From: CAYYNP01 sp964472545
GTDB taxonomy: Bacteria; Planctomycetota; Planctomycetia; Pirellulales; Thermoguttaceae
Direction: 5' to 3'
Length of the DNA: 6,127 nucleotides
Assembly (NCBI GenBank): GCA_964472545.1
Contig: CAYYNP010000442.1
Span: 1-6,127 of the forward strand
Position 1 is the stretch's first letter; each line of letters begins with the position of its first letter. Positions 1-6,127 of this stretch are shown here, piece after piece. The notes below the pieces were generated by a model. It did not search any database. It was not told the DNA's origin and was given only the letters and a program-made list of their open reading frames with translations. Both the position numbers and the translations under genes were made by a program.

Positions 1-942
1 GGCGCGTCCGCCAGACCGATCACGAGGGAGACACCCCGTGAGGACTCCCGTTCGACTGTCGGCCCGGAGGCGAACGCCCCCAGCAGCCCTGAAAGCCCAA
101 AACCCGCGAAAAGCCCCAAGGCCGACGCCCCCTTGCGACGGGTCGGCCGGGTGACGATCGCCTCGGCCCACGCGGCGGTGCTAATCGGCATCGTCGGTCT
201 GTTGCTGTGGTACCTCATCACGCTGCCGTCGATCCTCAGCGATCGGCAAGACGCCGTGGTGACGATCGTGGCGGAAAGCCTGTACGAGATTCGGGCGCCG
301 TACGAGGGCGAGTTTTGGGCGAGCGAACACATGCCCAACGGCACGCCGGTCGCCGCGGGAGCATTCCTCGGCGAGATTCGTTGCGAGCAACTCGACGCCG
401 ACATCCGAGCCGCCGAACGTACGCTTCAGGCCGTGCAGCAGCGGAAGCTGCTGCTTCAGCGGCGCGGTGTGGAGTTAGCGCACCCGTTGGGGCGGCCCCA
501 ATCGGATCAGGAGTTTCGCCAGTGCGTCACACAGATCGTGGCCGTCGAGAGCGAACTCGAGCGATTGCGGCAAACCCGGCAGAAGCTTCGCATCTGCAGC
601 CCCATTGGCGGGAAGATCCACGACGGTTTCTCCGGCAGCAAGGCGGTGAAGAGCAACGATACGGTGGCCTACGTTTGGCCCGACGAGGGTGCCCTGCTGG
701 TCGAAGTGAAGGCACCGCTGAAAGTGATTCACGAACTGATACGCGAGGGCCGGGTCGAAGCGAGCTTCTCCACCGCCGGCGGAGAAGTCCCGGTCGCGGC
801 CGAACCGATCAACGGCGCGCTGCGTGTGATCACGCTCGAGCGCGGGGCCGGCAAGAAGAAGGAGCTTTGGGGCGTTTTGCAGTGCCGGCCGCTCTCGATC
901 CCCGATTCCGTCGCCTATCCGGGCCCCATTGGGGTCCTCTGA
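1..942 (+). CDS. HlyD/Alg44-like membrane-fusion protein, 5'-partial
   Basis: The protein is probably an inner-membrane-anchored periplasmic adaptor that works with the downstream glycosyltransferase in making or exporting a glycan. The frame is open from base 1, giving 313 visible residues, so the gene is cut by the window or its start is unresolved. Visible residues 1-50 are a hydrophilic Pro/Ser/Lys-rich tail. Residues 58-79 form one membrane helix (bases 172-237). Residues 87-126 look like the first half of a lipoyl/barrel-sandwich domain (IRAPYEGEFW, then NGTPVAAGAFLGEI). Two helices follow at about 127-156 and 169-197 (VESELERLRQTRQKL), forming a short hairpin. The second half begins at ICSPIGGKIHDGF, and a beta-rich end completes the protein. 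In-frame TTG (133) and GTG (151) are possible starts but have no good ribosome binding site and would place the start only 13 or 7 residues before the helix. The layout of cytoplasmic part, one helix and HlyD-like part matches Alg44, whose N-terminus is a PilZ domain; none is visible here. The HlyD-like fold is likely; the specific role is inferred from context. Confidence 0.75.
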   Translation, partial: GASARPITRETPREDSRSTVGPEANAPSSPESPKPAKSPKADAPLRRVGRVTIASAHAAVLIGIVGLLLWYLITLPSILSDRQDAVVTIVAESLYEIRAPYEGEFWASEHMPNGTPVAAGAFLGEIRCEQLDADIRAAERTLQAVQQRKLLLQRRGVELAHPLGRPQSDQEFRQCVTQIVAVESELERLRQTRQKLRICSPIGGKIHDGFSGSKAVKSNDTVAYVWPDEGALLVEVKAPLKVIHELIREGRVEASFSTAGGEVPVAAEPINGALRVITLERGAGKKKELWGVLQCRPLSIPDSVAYPGPIGVL

Positions 943-944
943 CC

Positions 945-951
945 GAAAGGA
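945..951 (+). promoter_or_regulatory. Ribosome binding site of the second adaptor gene
   Basis: The purine-rich GAAAGGA lies 9 bases before the ATG at 961. It supports that ATG over the in-frame TTG at 955, which would be only 3 bases from the motif. It sits in the 18-base gap after the preceding stop codon, so no separate promoter is likely there. Confidence 0.6.
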
Positions 952-960
952 CGATTGATC

Positions 961-1926
961 ATGAAACGCATCTGTATCCTGATAGTCGTGTTCGTACTGT
1001 TGGCGTGGGTCGGCAGGAGCTTTGTCCTTCCGCACACCACGGCCGCCCCACAGCCGTCATCGCCGCCGGCGTCGCATTCGGCAGACGCCTTCTCCGCGCC
1101 GATATCGGGCCATCCTTCGCGATCCGCCCGTTCTCTAATCGTCGTCAACGACGTACCGGACGAGAGCGCAAAGGACGACCTCACACTGCCTGAGACTCTC
1201 CCCGGACTGATCGTCGCTGCCGACCGGGCGGCGATTCGGGCTGCCGTCTCGGGCATTGTCGACGAATTCCCGGTTGGCCGAGGCGACTCGGTCGAAACCG
1301 GCCAGCCGCTTGCCGGCATCAACGACGGCGAAGTCGTCGCCGAGGCCGATCGGCAAAAGGCTTTCGCCGCCGCCGTCGCGTGTCGGGTTCACGAAGCACG
1401 CGCCAAGCTCGAAATGGCCCAGAACGATCACCGGTTGAAGCTGAAGCTGGCCGAGAGGCGGGCCGTGGCTCCGGCCGAGGTGACCAAGGCCGAGCTTTGC
1501 GTCAAACAAGCTACGGCGGCCTTGGCGGCCCTGATGCAAGAGGCGGCCGTCGAAGAACAACAGAAGGAGATCGTTCGGCAACGTCTGCTGAAGTACCGCA
1601 TGACGGCACCCTTCGCCGGCCACGTGACGGAGATCCTCAGGCACCGCGACCAGTACGTCGGCCAGGGCGAGATCGTGATGTGGGTCGAGTCGCACGAGAA
1701 GCACTTGAAGCTCCACGTGCCGGCGGAACTCGTCGGCGCGCTGGATCGGCTGCGGTTCAGCGTGGCCGGCCCGCAGCAATCGACGGATCTCACCGTCCAC
1801 TCCGTCGACGCCCACTACAACCCCGACGGTTCTCGGACGGTGTTGCTCGACGTCGGCGCCGACGCCGGGTTGCTCGCCGGACAGATGATCGAGACCGAGG
1901 TCACTCTGCAAGGAGACGAGTCGTGA
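961..1926 (+). CDS. HlyD/RND-type periplasmic adaptor subunit
   Basis: This 321-residue protein is a periplasmic adaptor (membrane-fusion protein) of the HlyD/AcrA superfamily. Residues 1-21 (KR, then ICILIVVFVLLAWVG) are a signal anchor; there is no lipobox cysteine after it. A Pro/Ser/Ala-rich linker runs to about residue 70. The first lipoyl half is about 82-127 (AAVSGIVDEFPVGRGDSVETGQPL, with the G-D-x-V-x-x-G-Q-P-L signature). A long alpha-hairpin rich in Ala, Glu, Lys and Gln spans about 128-211. The second lipoyl half is about 212-245 (TAPFAGHVTEI, then YVGQGEIVMWVES), followed by a beta-barrel and membrane-proximal part ending in AGLLAGQMIETEVTL. Family members bridge an inner-membrane partner to an outer-membrane channel. 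Here the neighbour is a glycosyltransferase and not a transporter, so a role in glycan export or in organising the synthase is inferred. The ATG at 961 is chosen for its ribosome binding site. The stop overlaps the start of the next gene. Confidence 0.85.
   Translation: MKRICILIVVFVLLAWVGRSFVLPHTTAAPQPSSPPASHSADAFSAPISGHPSRSARSLIVVNDVPDESAKDDLTLPETLPGLIVAADRAAIRAAVSGIVDEFPVGRGDSVETGQPLAGINDGEVVAEADRQKAFAAAVACRVHEARAKLEMAQNDHRLKLKLAERRAVAPAEVTKAELCVKQATAALAALMQEAAVEEQQKEIVRQRLLKYRMTAPFAGHVTEILRHRDQYVGQGEIVMWVESHEKHLKLHVPAELVGALDRLRFSVAGPQQSTDLTVHSVDAHYNPDGSRTVLLDVGADAGLLAGQMIETEVTLQGDES
1910..1915 (+). promoter_or_regulatory. Ribosome binding site that fixes the GTG start of the glycosyltransferase
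   Basis: AAGGAG lies inside the end of the adaptor gene, 7 bases before GTG at 1923. It is the best Shine-Dalgarno match in the window. The frame is open much further upstream (to 1380), but that stretch is the out-of-frame shadow of the adaptor gene, so this site decides the start. The GTGA overlap suggests coupled translation. Confidence 0.75.
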
Positions 1927-4664
1927 ATCGCCCCAGTTTCGCCATGATCGTGTTTTGTGCCGTCTACGTCGGCCTGATCGCCGCCTTCGCCTTCTCGATG
2001 CCCGCCGGCAATACGGGACTCGTCTGGTGGCTTTGGGTGATCTGCGGCGTGGGGGCCCTTTCGGCCACGGCCACGGAGTTGACGCTGCTGGCGTACTGGC
2101 TCGGGCTGCGTGTTACGGGGGCTCTGCACCGAGATCCTTACGTGCCGCGGGTGCTGAGCGAGGAGGACCGGCACACGTTGCACGCGCAGTCGCCGGCCGT
2201 GGCGATGCTCATGCCGGCCCATTGCGAGGTGACCACGCCCGACGACGCCGAGGCCTTCGTGGGCCGCGTCGTCGACATGCTGGGCCGCACTCCCGGGTAC
2301 GCCCATATCTTCCTGTTGTTCGACTCCCCGCCGGCGCAACACGAGAACGAGATGGACGCCGTCGCGCAGATCAAACGTTCGCTGCGGCGGGCCGGTCGTG
2401 CAGGCGACGTCGCTCGGGTTCACGTCGAGACCTACCGCGACAAGCCGAAGAAGATGCGCAACAAGCCGGGTAGCATCGACATGTGGCTGCAACGGCACGG
2501 CGACGACTATCGGTATATGTTCGTGCTCGACGCCGACTCTTCGATTCTCGAAGAAGACTCCGCCCGGCCCGAGACCTGCGACGCGCTGGCCCGGCTCGTG
2601 CTCACCCTCGAGCGCCACCCGAAACTTGCCATGGTCCAGTCGGCCATCCGAGTCCACACGCAACGTACCTTGTGGGGATGGTTTCAGCGGGTCGGCGTTC
2701 GCATGGCCTCGCGGTATCACGGGCTGATCTACAAGTGGCTGCTGGAAGGCACGGTGCCGTCGTACGGGCATAACGTGCTGTTTCGCGTGGCCGACTTTCG
2801 CCGCCACGTGGCCAACACGCTGGAGTACCTCAGCCACGACTTCCTCGACGCCGCCGACCTGGAAACGGCCGGGCGGAAGTGCATCCACACCTACGCCGTG
2901 GTCACCGGCGAAGAGGGTGAGTCGTCGCTGCTGGGGTACTTGATTCGCGACCTCCGCTGGGCACGCGGCAACGCCCAATGGGCGAACTACTTTCTCACCA
3001 AACGCGGCATCCCGCTGGGCACACGAATCTACCTGGCCATCGGCATCCTCTGCTACGTCTGGCCGCTGGTGGCCAGCCTGATGCTGATCGCGTCGGTCTT
3101 TCTGCTGAGCACCGGACTGCCGCTGATCACCGCCACTAATCCTTGGGCTGCCCGGCTGCTGCTGGGCAGCGTGCTGGTCTCGTTGATTCTGCCGAAGGCG
3201 CTGGCCAGCCGAACGCTGGGCGAGTTCAACGGCAGCATGCTGATCGGCGTGCTGATGTCGCCCGCCCTAATGATGCTGCAAGGGCTGTGGTTTCTGTTCG
3301 GGGCGTTCGGCACGAAGTGGACCATCCGCGGCTCGCGCACGGCGAAGCTCGACTACGACCACGCCCGAGGCATCTTGCGGCTGTTCTTTCCGGTCTCCCT
3401 GCTGGGGCTGGCATTGTGGCTGGTGTTTCACGAGGCGGCCGATGCGGGCGGCTTCGGCCAGTTGTTCATCCGCACCCATCTGATGCTGTTGTTTGCCAGC
3501 CCGCTGTTCGCGTTGCTGATGTCCTGCACGCTGCCGCGGCGGCGTGCCGCGGGGCGTCCCGCGGCGATCGGCCTGCTGCTGACGGGGCTGGCTGCGTCGG
3601 CCTCGTTGGGAGCCGATCAGGCTCTGGGCGGCAGCTTCGTCGAGGCGGTGAATCGCTCCGAGCAGACGACCTGTGCCGAACTCGACAACGGGAATATCCC
3701 CCTGCTCTCCCCGGACGGTTCAACGCCGATTGCGTCGTTCTGGATCGAGGCCCGGCATCCGCAGTACGATTTCGACGTCGACTGCCACTTGGAGAATTTT
3801 TCCGACGAAAACGGCGAATGGAACGAGAACCTGCTGGAGGAATACGAGTTCGGTGACCGGGTCGAGCGGTTCACGATCTTCGACGACGGCCGCACGGTGG
3901 TGATCGCGGTTCGCTACGCGAAATGGTGGCGGCCGCAGGGCATGACCGCCGTCGGGGAGCGTCAAACGGCCCAGGACGTCCATTTCATTGCCGTCTCCAA
4001 GCGTGTCGCTCCGGGCGACTACCGCGAAGTGTTCGTCCTCTACCAGGACGGCAACGTGCGTCTGAAGCCGTTTCCGCGCGTCGATCAACCGCCACGGGCC
4101 GACGACCCTGCGGTTTGCGACAACGTCTTCGGAACGTCCGTCATCGTGGGGCCGGCCCCAGTCTCGGATCGCCCCTTCGTCGAGGTCAGCGCGGTTCAGT
4201 ATCTTCCCGCCAACGACAGCCTGAAGATCATCTACCGCTGCGGCGAGTCCGCCGTGATGCGTTTCGACTCGGTCACCAGGGAGGCGACGCGAGTGGAAGT
4301 GCAGGTCGATTACGCGACGCCGCAAGGCGTCGCGCTGGCCACCGTGCGCTCGATGTACGTGGCCGACGATAACGCCGACGTGGAGCGCGTAGCATGGATG
4401 GCCGCGGACGGTAAGCCGCAAGAGGAACACATCACGGGGTTTCACCGGGCGTTTGGCGGCGAGTTCTTGTTCAAGCGCAACACCGTATCGACAAAGCACA
4501 ACACGTCGGCCCCGGACGTCTGGATCGGCGGCTTCGCGTCGGTGCCGCCCCGGCGGCCGATCGCGCTGCCTGCGCTGCTGGCGTCTGCGGCAATCGCCGC
4601 GGCGTTTCTCGTGCGACGTGTCGTCAGGAGACGCGCCCGGGGCGAGTGCATAGCCGGTGCGTGA
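1923..4664 (+). CDS. OpgH/MdoH-like GT2 glycan synthase fused to a C-terminal membrane-anchored domain
   Basis: A 913-residue membrane glycosyltransferase of family 2, closest in motifs and layout to OpgH/MdoH, which polymerises glucose from UDP-glucose at the inner membrane. Only 6 residues precede the first helix; two N-terminal helices lie at about 7-26 and 33-62. The cytoplasmic catalytic domain (about 90-360) shows LLFDS (D134), RDKPKKMRNKPGSIDMW, LDADS (203-206), PSYGHNVLFRV, LSHDF (H305, D306 as likely base) and RDLRWARGN (342-350), the OpgH form of the Q/R-x-x-R-W motif. Further hydrophobic segments lie at about 369-395, 411-427, 437-463, 485-503 and 512-534, with LILPKALASRTLG resembling OpgH. 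After residue 540 comes a signal-peptide-like segment (546-564), a region of about 310 residues (566-878) that I do not recognise, and a final helix (879-898) before RRVVRRRARGE. Positive charges suggest the extra domain is periplasmic. The E. coli protein is 847 residues with large cytoplasmic N- and C-terminal parts, both absent here. Sugar donor and product are unknown. The glycosyltransferase assignment is firm; the OpgH subfamily is likely. Confidence 0.88.
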   Translation: MNRPSFAMIVFCAVYVGLIAAFAFSMPAGNTGLVWWLWVICGVGALSATATELTLLAYWLGLRVTGALHRDPYVPRVLSEEDRHTLHAQSPAVAMLMPAHCEVTTPDDAEAFVGRVVDMLGRTPGYAHIFLLFDSPPAQHENEMDAVAQIKRSLRRAGRAGDVARVHVETYRDKPKKMRNKPGSIDMWLQRHGDDYRYMFVLDADSSILEEDSARPETCDALARLVLTLERHPKLAMVQSAIRVHTQRTLWGWFQRVGVRMASRYHGLIYKWLLEGTVPSYGHNVLFRVADFRRHVANTLEYLSHDFLDAADLETAGRKCIHTYAVVTGEEGESSLLGYLIRDLRWARGNAQWANYFLTKRGIPLGTRIYLAIGILCYVWPLVASLMLIASVFLLSTGLPLITATNPWAARLLLGSVLVSLILPKALASRTLGEFNGSMLIGVLMSPALMMLQGLWFLFGAFGTKWTIRGSRTAKLDYDHARGILRLFFPVSLLGLALWLVFHEAADAGGFGQLFIRTHLMLLFASPLFALLMSCTLPRRRAAGRPAAIGLLLTGLAASASLGADQALGGSFVEAVNRSEQTTCAELDNGNIPLLSPDGSTPIASFWIEARHPQYDFDVDCHLENFSDENGEWNENLLEEYEFGDRVERFTIFDDGRTVVIAVRYAKWWRPQGMTAVGERQTAQDVHFIAVSKRVAPGDYREVFVLYQDGNVRLKPFPRVDQPPRADDPAVCDNVFGTSVIVGPAPVSDRPFVEVSAVQYLPANDSLKIIYRCGESAVMRFDSVTREATRVEVQVDYATPQGVALATVRSMYVADDNADVERVAWMAADGKPQEEHITGFHRAFGGEFLFKRNTVSTKHNTSAPDVWIGGFASVPPRRPIALPALLASAAIAAAFLVRRVVRRRARGECIAGA

Positions 4665-4701
4665 TTCTGCGTATGCCATCCGACGCACGATCTTGGCCGT
4701 T

Positions 4702-4774
4702 GGTTGGCGGGGGCACAGCGCGGCGGTGCCCCAGGGACTAAACACCTGGGGCATCGCTGTGCTTTCCACCAGCC
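4702..4774. repeat. Long imperfect palindrome between convergent genes; possible interspersed repeat or bidirectional terminator
   Basis: The two arms fold into one hairpin. The inner stem pairs TGCCCCAGG (4727-4735) with CCTGGGGCA (4745-4753) around a 9-base loop (GACTAAACA). The middle stem pairs GCACAGCG (4713-4720) with CGCTGTGC (4755-4762), offset by an asymmetric bulge of CGGCGG against a single T. The outer stem pairs GGTTGGCGG (4702-4710) with CCACCAGCC (4766-4774), with one G-T wobble and one C-A mismatch. It lies between two genes that converge, where a bidirectional terminator is expected, but no T-run follows either arm. The length, multi-part symmetry and compensated changes also suit a REP- or MITE-like dispersed element. 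Whether other copies exist cannot be seen from this window. Confidence 0.7.
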
Positions 4775-4816
4775 ACCCCAGGCGTCAGTTGACCTATTGC
4801 TGCGTCCTGAGACCGG

Positions 4817-6100
4817 CTAGACAAATCGCAACAGGGCATACCGCTTTTTTCCCGAGCGTAGCACGATCGTCGACTCGCCGACCAGGTCATCGGGGCCCAA
4901 GCACCGCTCGATCCCGTCCACGCGGCGGTTGTTCACGTAGCAGCCGCCCTGGCCGATGACGCGGCGGGCTTCGCCCTTGGTCTTGGCCAAGGAGGACTCG
5001 ACCAAGGCGTCGATGATCGGGATGCCCTCTTCGTCGAGCCGCGCTCGCGGCAGTTCCTTGCTGGGCACGTCGGCGAAGACTTCGGCCAACTGTGCGTCGG
5101 TGAGGTCGTCGATCTCGGCCCCGAAGAATGCGGCGGTGGCACGTTCGGCCGCGGCCAAACCGTCGCCGCCGTGGACCAGCCCGGTGAGTTCGACGGCCAA
5201 GCGGCGTTGGGCCACACGGCGGCCGCGGTTCTCCTCGTGCTCGGCCAAGAGTGCATCGAGTTCCTCGCGATCGACGTCGGTGAAGAACCGCAGGCACTTG
5301 GCCACGTCGGCGTCGTCGAGATTGATCCAGTACTGGTAGAAGTGGTAAGGGCTGGTCCGCTCGGCCGAGAGCCAGACGGCCCCCGACTCGGTCTTGCCCA
5401 TCTTGGTCCCGTCGCTCTTGGTCAACAGCGGCCAGGTCATGCCGTAAAGCTGCACCGAATGGAGCCGCCGCGCCAGGTCGATGCCGGCGGTGATGTTGCC
5501 CCATTGGTCGCTGCCGCCGATCTGCAGCTCGCAGCCGAACTCGCGGTTGAGATGGGCGAAGTCGTAGGCCTGCAAGAGCATGTAGCTGAATTCGGTGTAG
5601 CTCAGACCCGCGTCGGTGCGCCCGAGCCGGCTCTTGACCGAGTCTTTGGTGAGCATCACGTTGACCGGGAAGTGCTTGCCCACGTCGCGGAGGAAGTCGA
5701 GGTAGCTAAACCGGCCCATCCAATCGTGGTTGTTGACCAGCCGGGCGGAGCAGTCGCCGGCGTCGAAATCGAGAAAGCGGCCCATCTGCTCTTTCACGCC
5801 GGCCACGTTGGCCTCGAGCTGCTCGACCGAGAGCAGGTTCCGCTCCTCGCTTTTTCCGCTGGGGTCGCCCACCATGCCGGTGGCGCCGCCGATCACCGCG
5901 ATCGGGCAATGTCCGGCCCGCTGAAATCGCCGCAGGGCCATCACGCCCATCAGGTGTCCGACGTGGAGGCTGTCGGCCGTGGGGTCGAAGCCGGCGTAGA
6001 CCGTCCGCGGCCGCTCGGCCAGCCAGCCGGGCAGGTTTTCCGGATCGGTAGTTTGGTGGATCAGTTCGCGCCAGGTGAGTTCGGCGAAGATGTCGGGCAT
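4817..6100 (-). CDS. tyrS: Tyrosyl-tRNA synthetase
   Basis: TyrRS attaches tyrosine to tRNA-Tyr using ATP, by way of tyrosyl-adenylate, in the cytoplasm. The 427-residue protein is complete and close to the usual bacterial length (E. coli 424). The class I catalytic core shows YAGFDPTADSLHVGHL, with the HIGH-type motif HVGH at residues 46-49; GDPSGKSEER (78-87); YTEFSYMLLQAYD (168-180); GGSDQWGN (195-202), a tyrosine-binding region; and KMGKT (233-237), the TyrRS form of KMSKS. The C-terminal 65 or so residues form an S4 RNA-binding domain (AKTKGEARRVIGQGGCYVNNRRV, ending GKKRYALLRFV). The start is ATG at 6098-6100, which agrees with the MPDIFAELTWRELIHQTTD opening of the family. The sequence just upstream has no clear Shine-Dalgarno motif. 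The gene faces the glycan cluster tail to tail and is probably unrelated to it in function. No damage or missing catalytic residue is seen. Confidence 0.98.
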   Translation of the reverse strand: MPDIFAELTWRELIHQTTDPENLPGWLAERPRTVYAGFDPTADSLHVGHLMGVMALRRFQRAGHCPIAVIGGATGMVGDPSGKSEERNLLSVEQLEANVAGVKEQMGRFLDFDAGDCSARLVNNHDWMGRFSYLDFLRDVGKHFPVNVMLTKDSVKSRLGRTDAGLSYTEFSYMLLQAYDFAHLNREFGCELQIGGSDQWGNITAGIDLARRLHSVQLYGMTWPLLTKSDGTKMGKTESGAVWLSAERTSPYHFYQYWINLDDADVAKCLRFFTDVDREELDALLAEHEENRGRRVAQRRLAVELTGLVHGGDGLAAAERATAAFFGAEIDDLTDAQLAEVFADVPSKELPRARLDEEGIPIIDALVESSLAKTKGEARRVIGQGGCYVNNRRVDGIERCLGPDDLVGESTIVLRSGKKRYALLRFV

Positions 6101-6127
6101 GGGAGTCGGGAGTGACGGGTGGTGGGT

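Noticed and set aside
38..152. Short GTG-initiated frame with a GGGAG motif 8 bases upstream
   Set aside because: It gives only a short Arg/Pro/Ala-rich peptide in a different frame from the adaptor, which is open through the same bases; the motif is probably chance, although a small upstream peptide cannot be fully excluded.
955..960. TTG at 955 as the start of the second adaptor
   Set aside because: It would be only 3 bases after the GAAAGGA motif, whereas the ATG at 961 has suitable spacing and gives a normal MKR signal-anchor opening.
1380..1922. Extension of the glycosyltransferase frame about 181 codons upstream of the GTG at 1923
   Set aside because: The stretch lies out of frame within the second adaptor gene, its translation is Arg/Gly-rich low-complexity sequence typical of a G+C-rich shadow, and AAGGAG at 1910-1915 fixes the start at 1923.
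4657..4688. Small inverted repeat GTGCGT/ACGCAC (with competing TGCGT/ACGCA) overlapping the synthase stop codon as a terminator
   Set aside because: Only a 6-base stem with a 20-base loop and no T-run; weak and expected by chance in this composition.
3720..4769. Open frame of 349 codons on the minus strand opposite the end of the synthase gene and into the palindrome
   Set aside because: Antisense shadow with His/Arg/Asp-rich translation; the opposite frame has a coherent membrane protein, and no ribosome binding site was noted.
5171..6115. Open frame of 314 codons on the plus strand opposite tyrS
   Set aside because: Antisense shadow of a certain tyrS gene; codon bias in G+C-rich DNA leaves such frames open and the translation resembles no protein family.
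6101..6127. Promoter or ribosome binding site for tyrS
   Set aside because: The 27 visible bases contain no Shine-Dalgarno match and are too few to show a promoter.

Overview
The window is high-G+C bacterial DNA with densely packed genes. It holds a three-gene plus-strand cluster, cut by the left edge, that converges on a minus-strand tyrosyl-tRNA synthetase gene. No taxon marker is present. The G+C-rich codon use, weak or absent Shine-Dalgarno signals on some genes, and a glycosyltransferase grouped with HlyD-type adaptors next to a palindromic intergenic element would suit Planctomycetota. That assignment is a guess, not a demonstrated fact.

Bases 1-942 encode the end of a HlyD/Alg44-like membrane-fusion protein: a Pro/Ser-rich tail, one membrane helix and a periplasmic barrel-sandwich region. 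Its frame is open to the window edge, so its true start lies upstream or is unresolved. Bases 961-1926 encode a second periplasmic adaptor of the RND/HlyD type. Bases 1923-4664 encode a 913-residue processive GT2 glycosyltransferase resembling OpgH/MdoH, the osmoregulated periplasmic glucan synthase. It overlaps the adaptor gene by four bases, so the three genes very probably form one translationally coupled operon.

The glycosyltransferase is the most unusual object here. The OpgH-like part ends near residue 538. In place of the OpgH cytoplasmic tail there is a segment that looks like a Sec signal peptide, then about 310 residues with no family I recognise and four cysteines, then a C-terminal membrane helix followed by an Arg-rich tail. 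I read this as a glycan synthase fused to its own membrane-anchored periplasmic domain. With two adaptor proteins beside it, the cluster resembles in outline the synthase-dependent polysaccharide systems (Alg8/Alg44, BcsA/BcsB). The product, the outer-membrane exit and any c-di-GMP receptor are not visible in this window.

The 152-bp gap between the convergent genes (4665-4816) carries a long imperfect palindrome (4702-4774), which may be an interspersed repeat, a bidirectional terminator, or both. Bases 4817-6100 (minus) encode a complete, ordinary tyrS. The last 27 bases upstream of tyrS show no recognisable signal.
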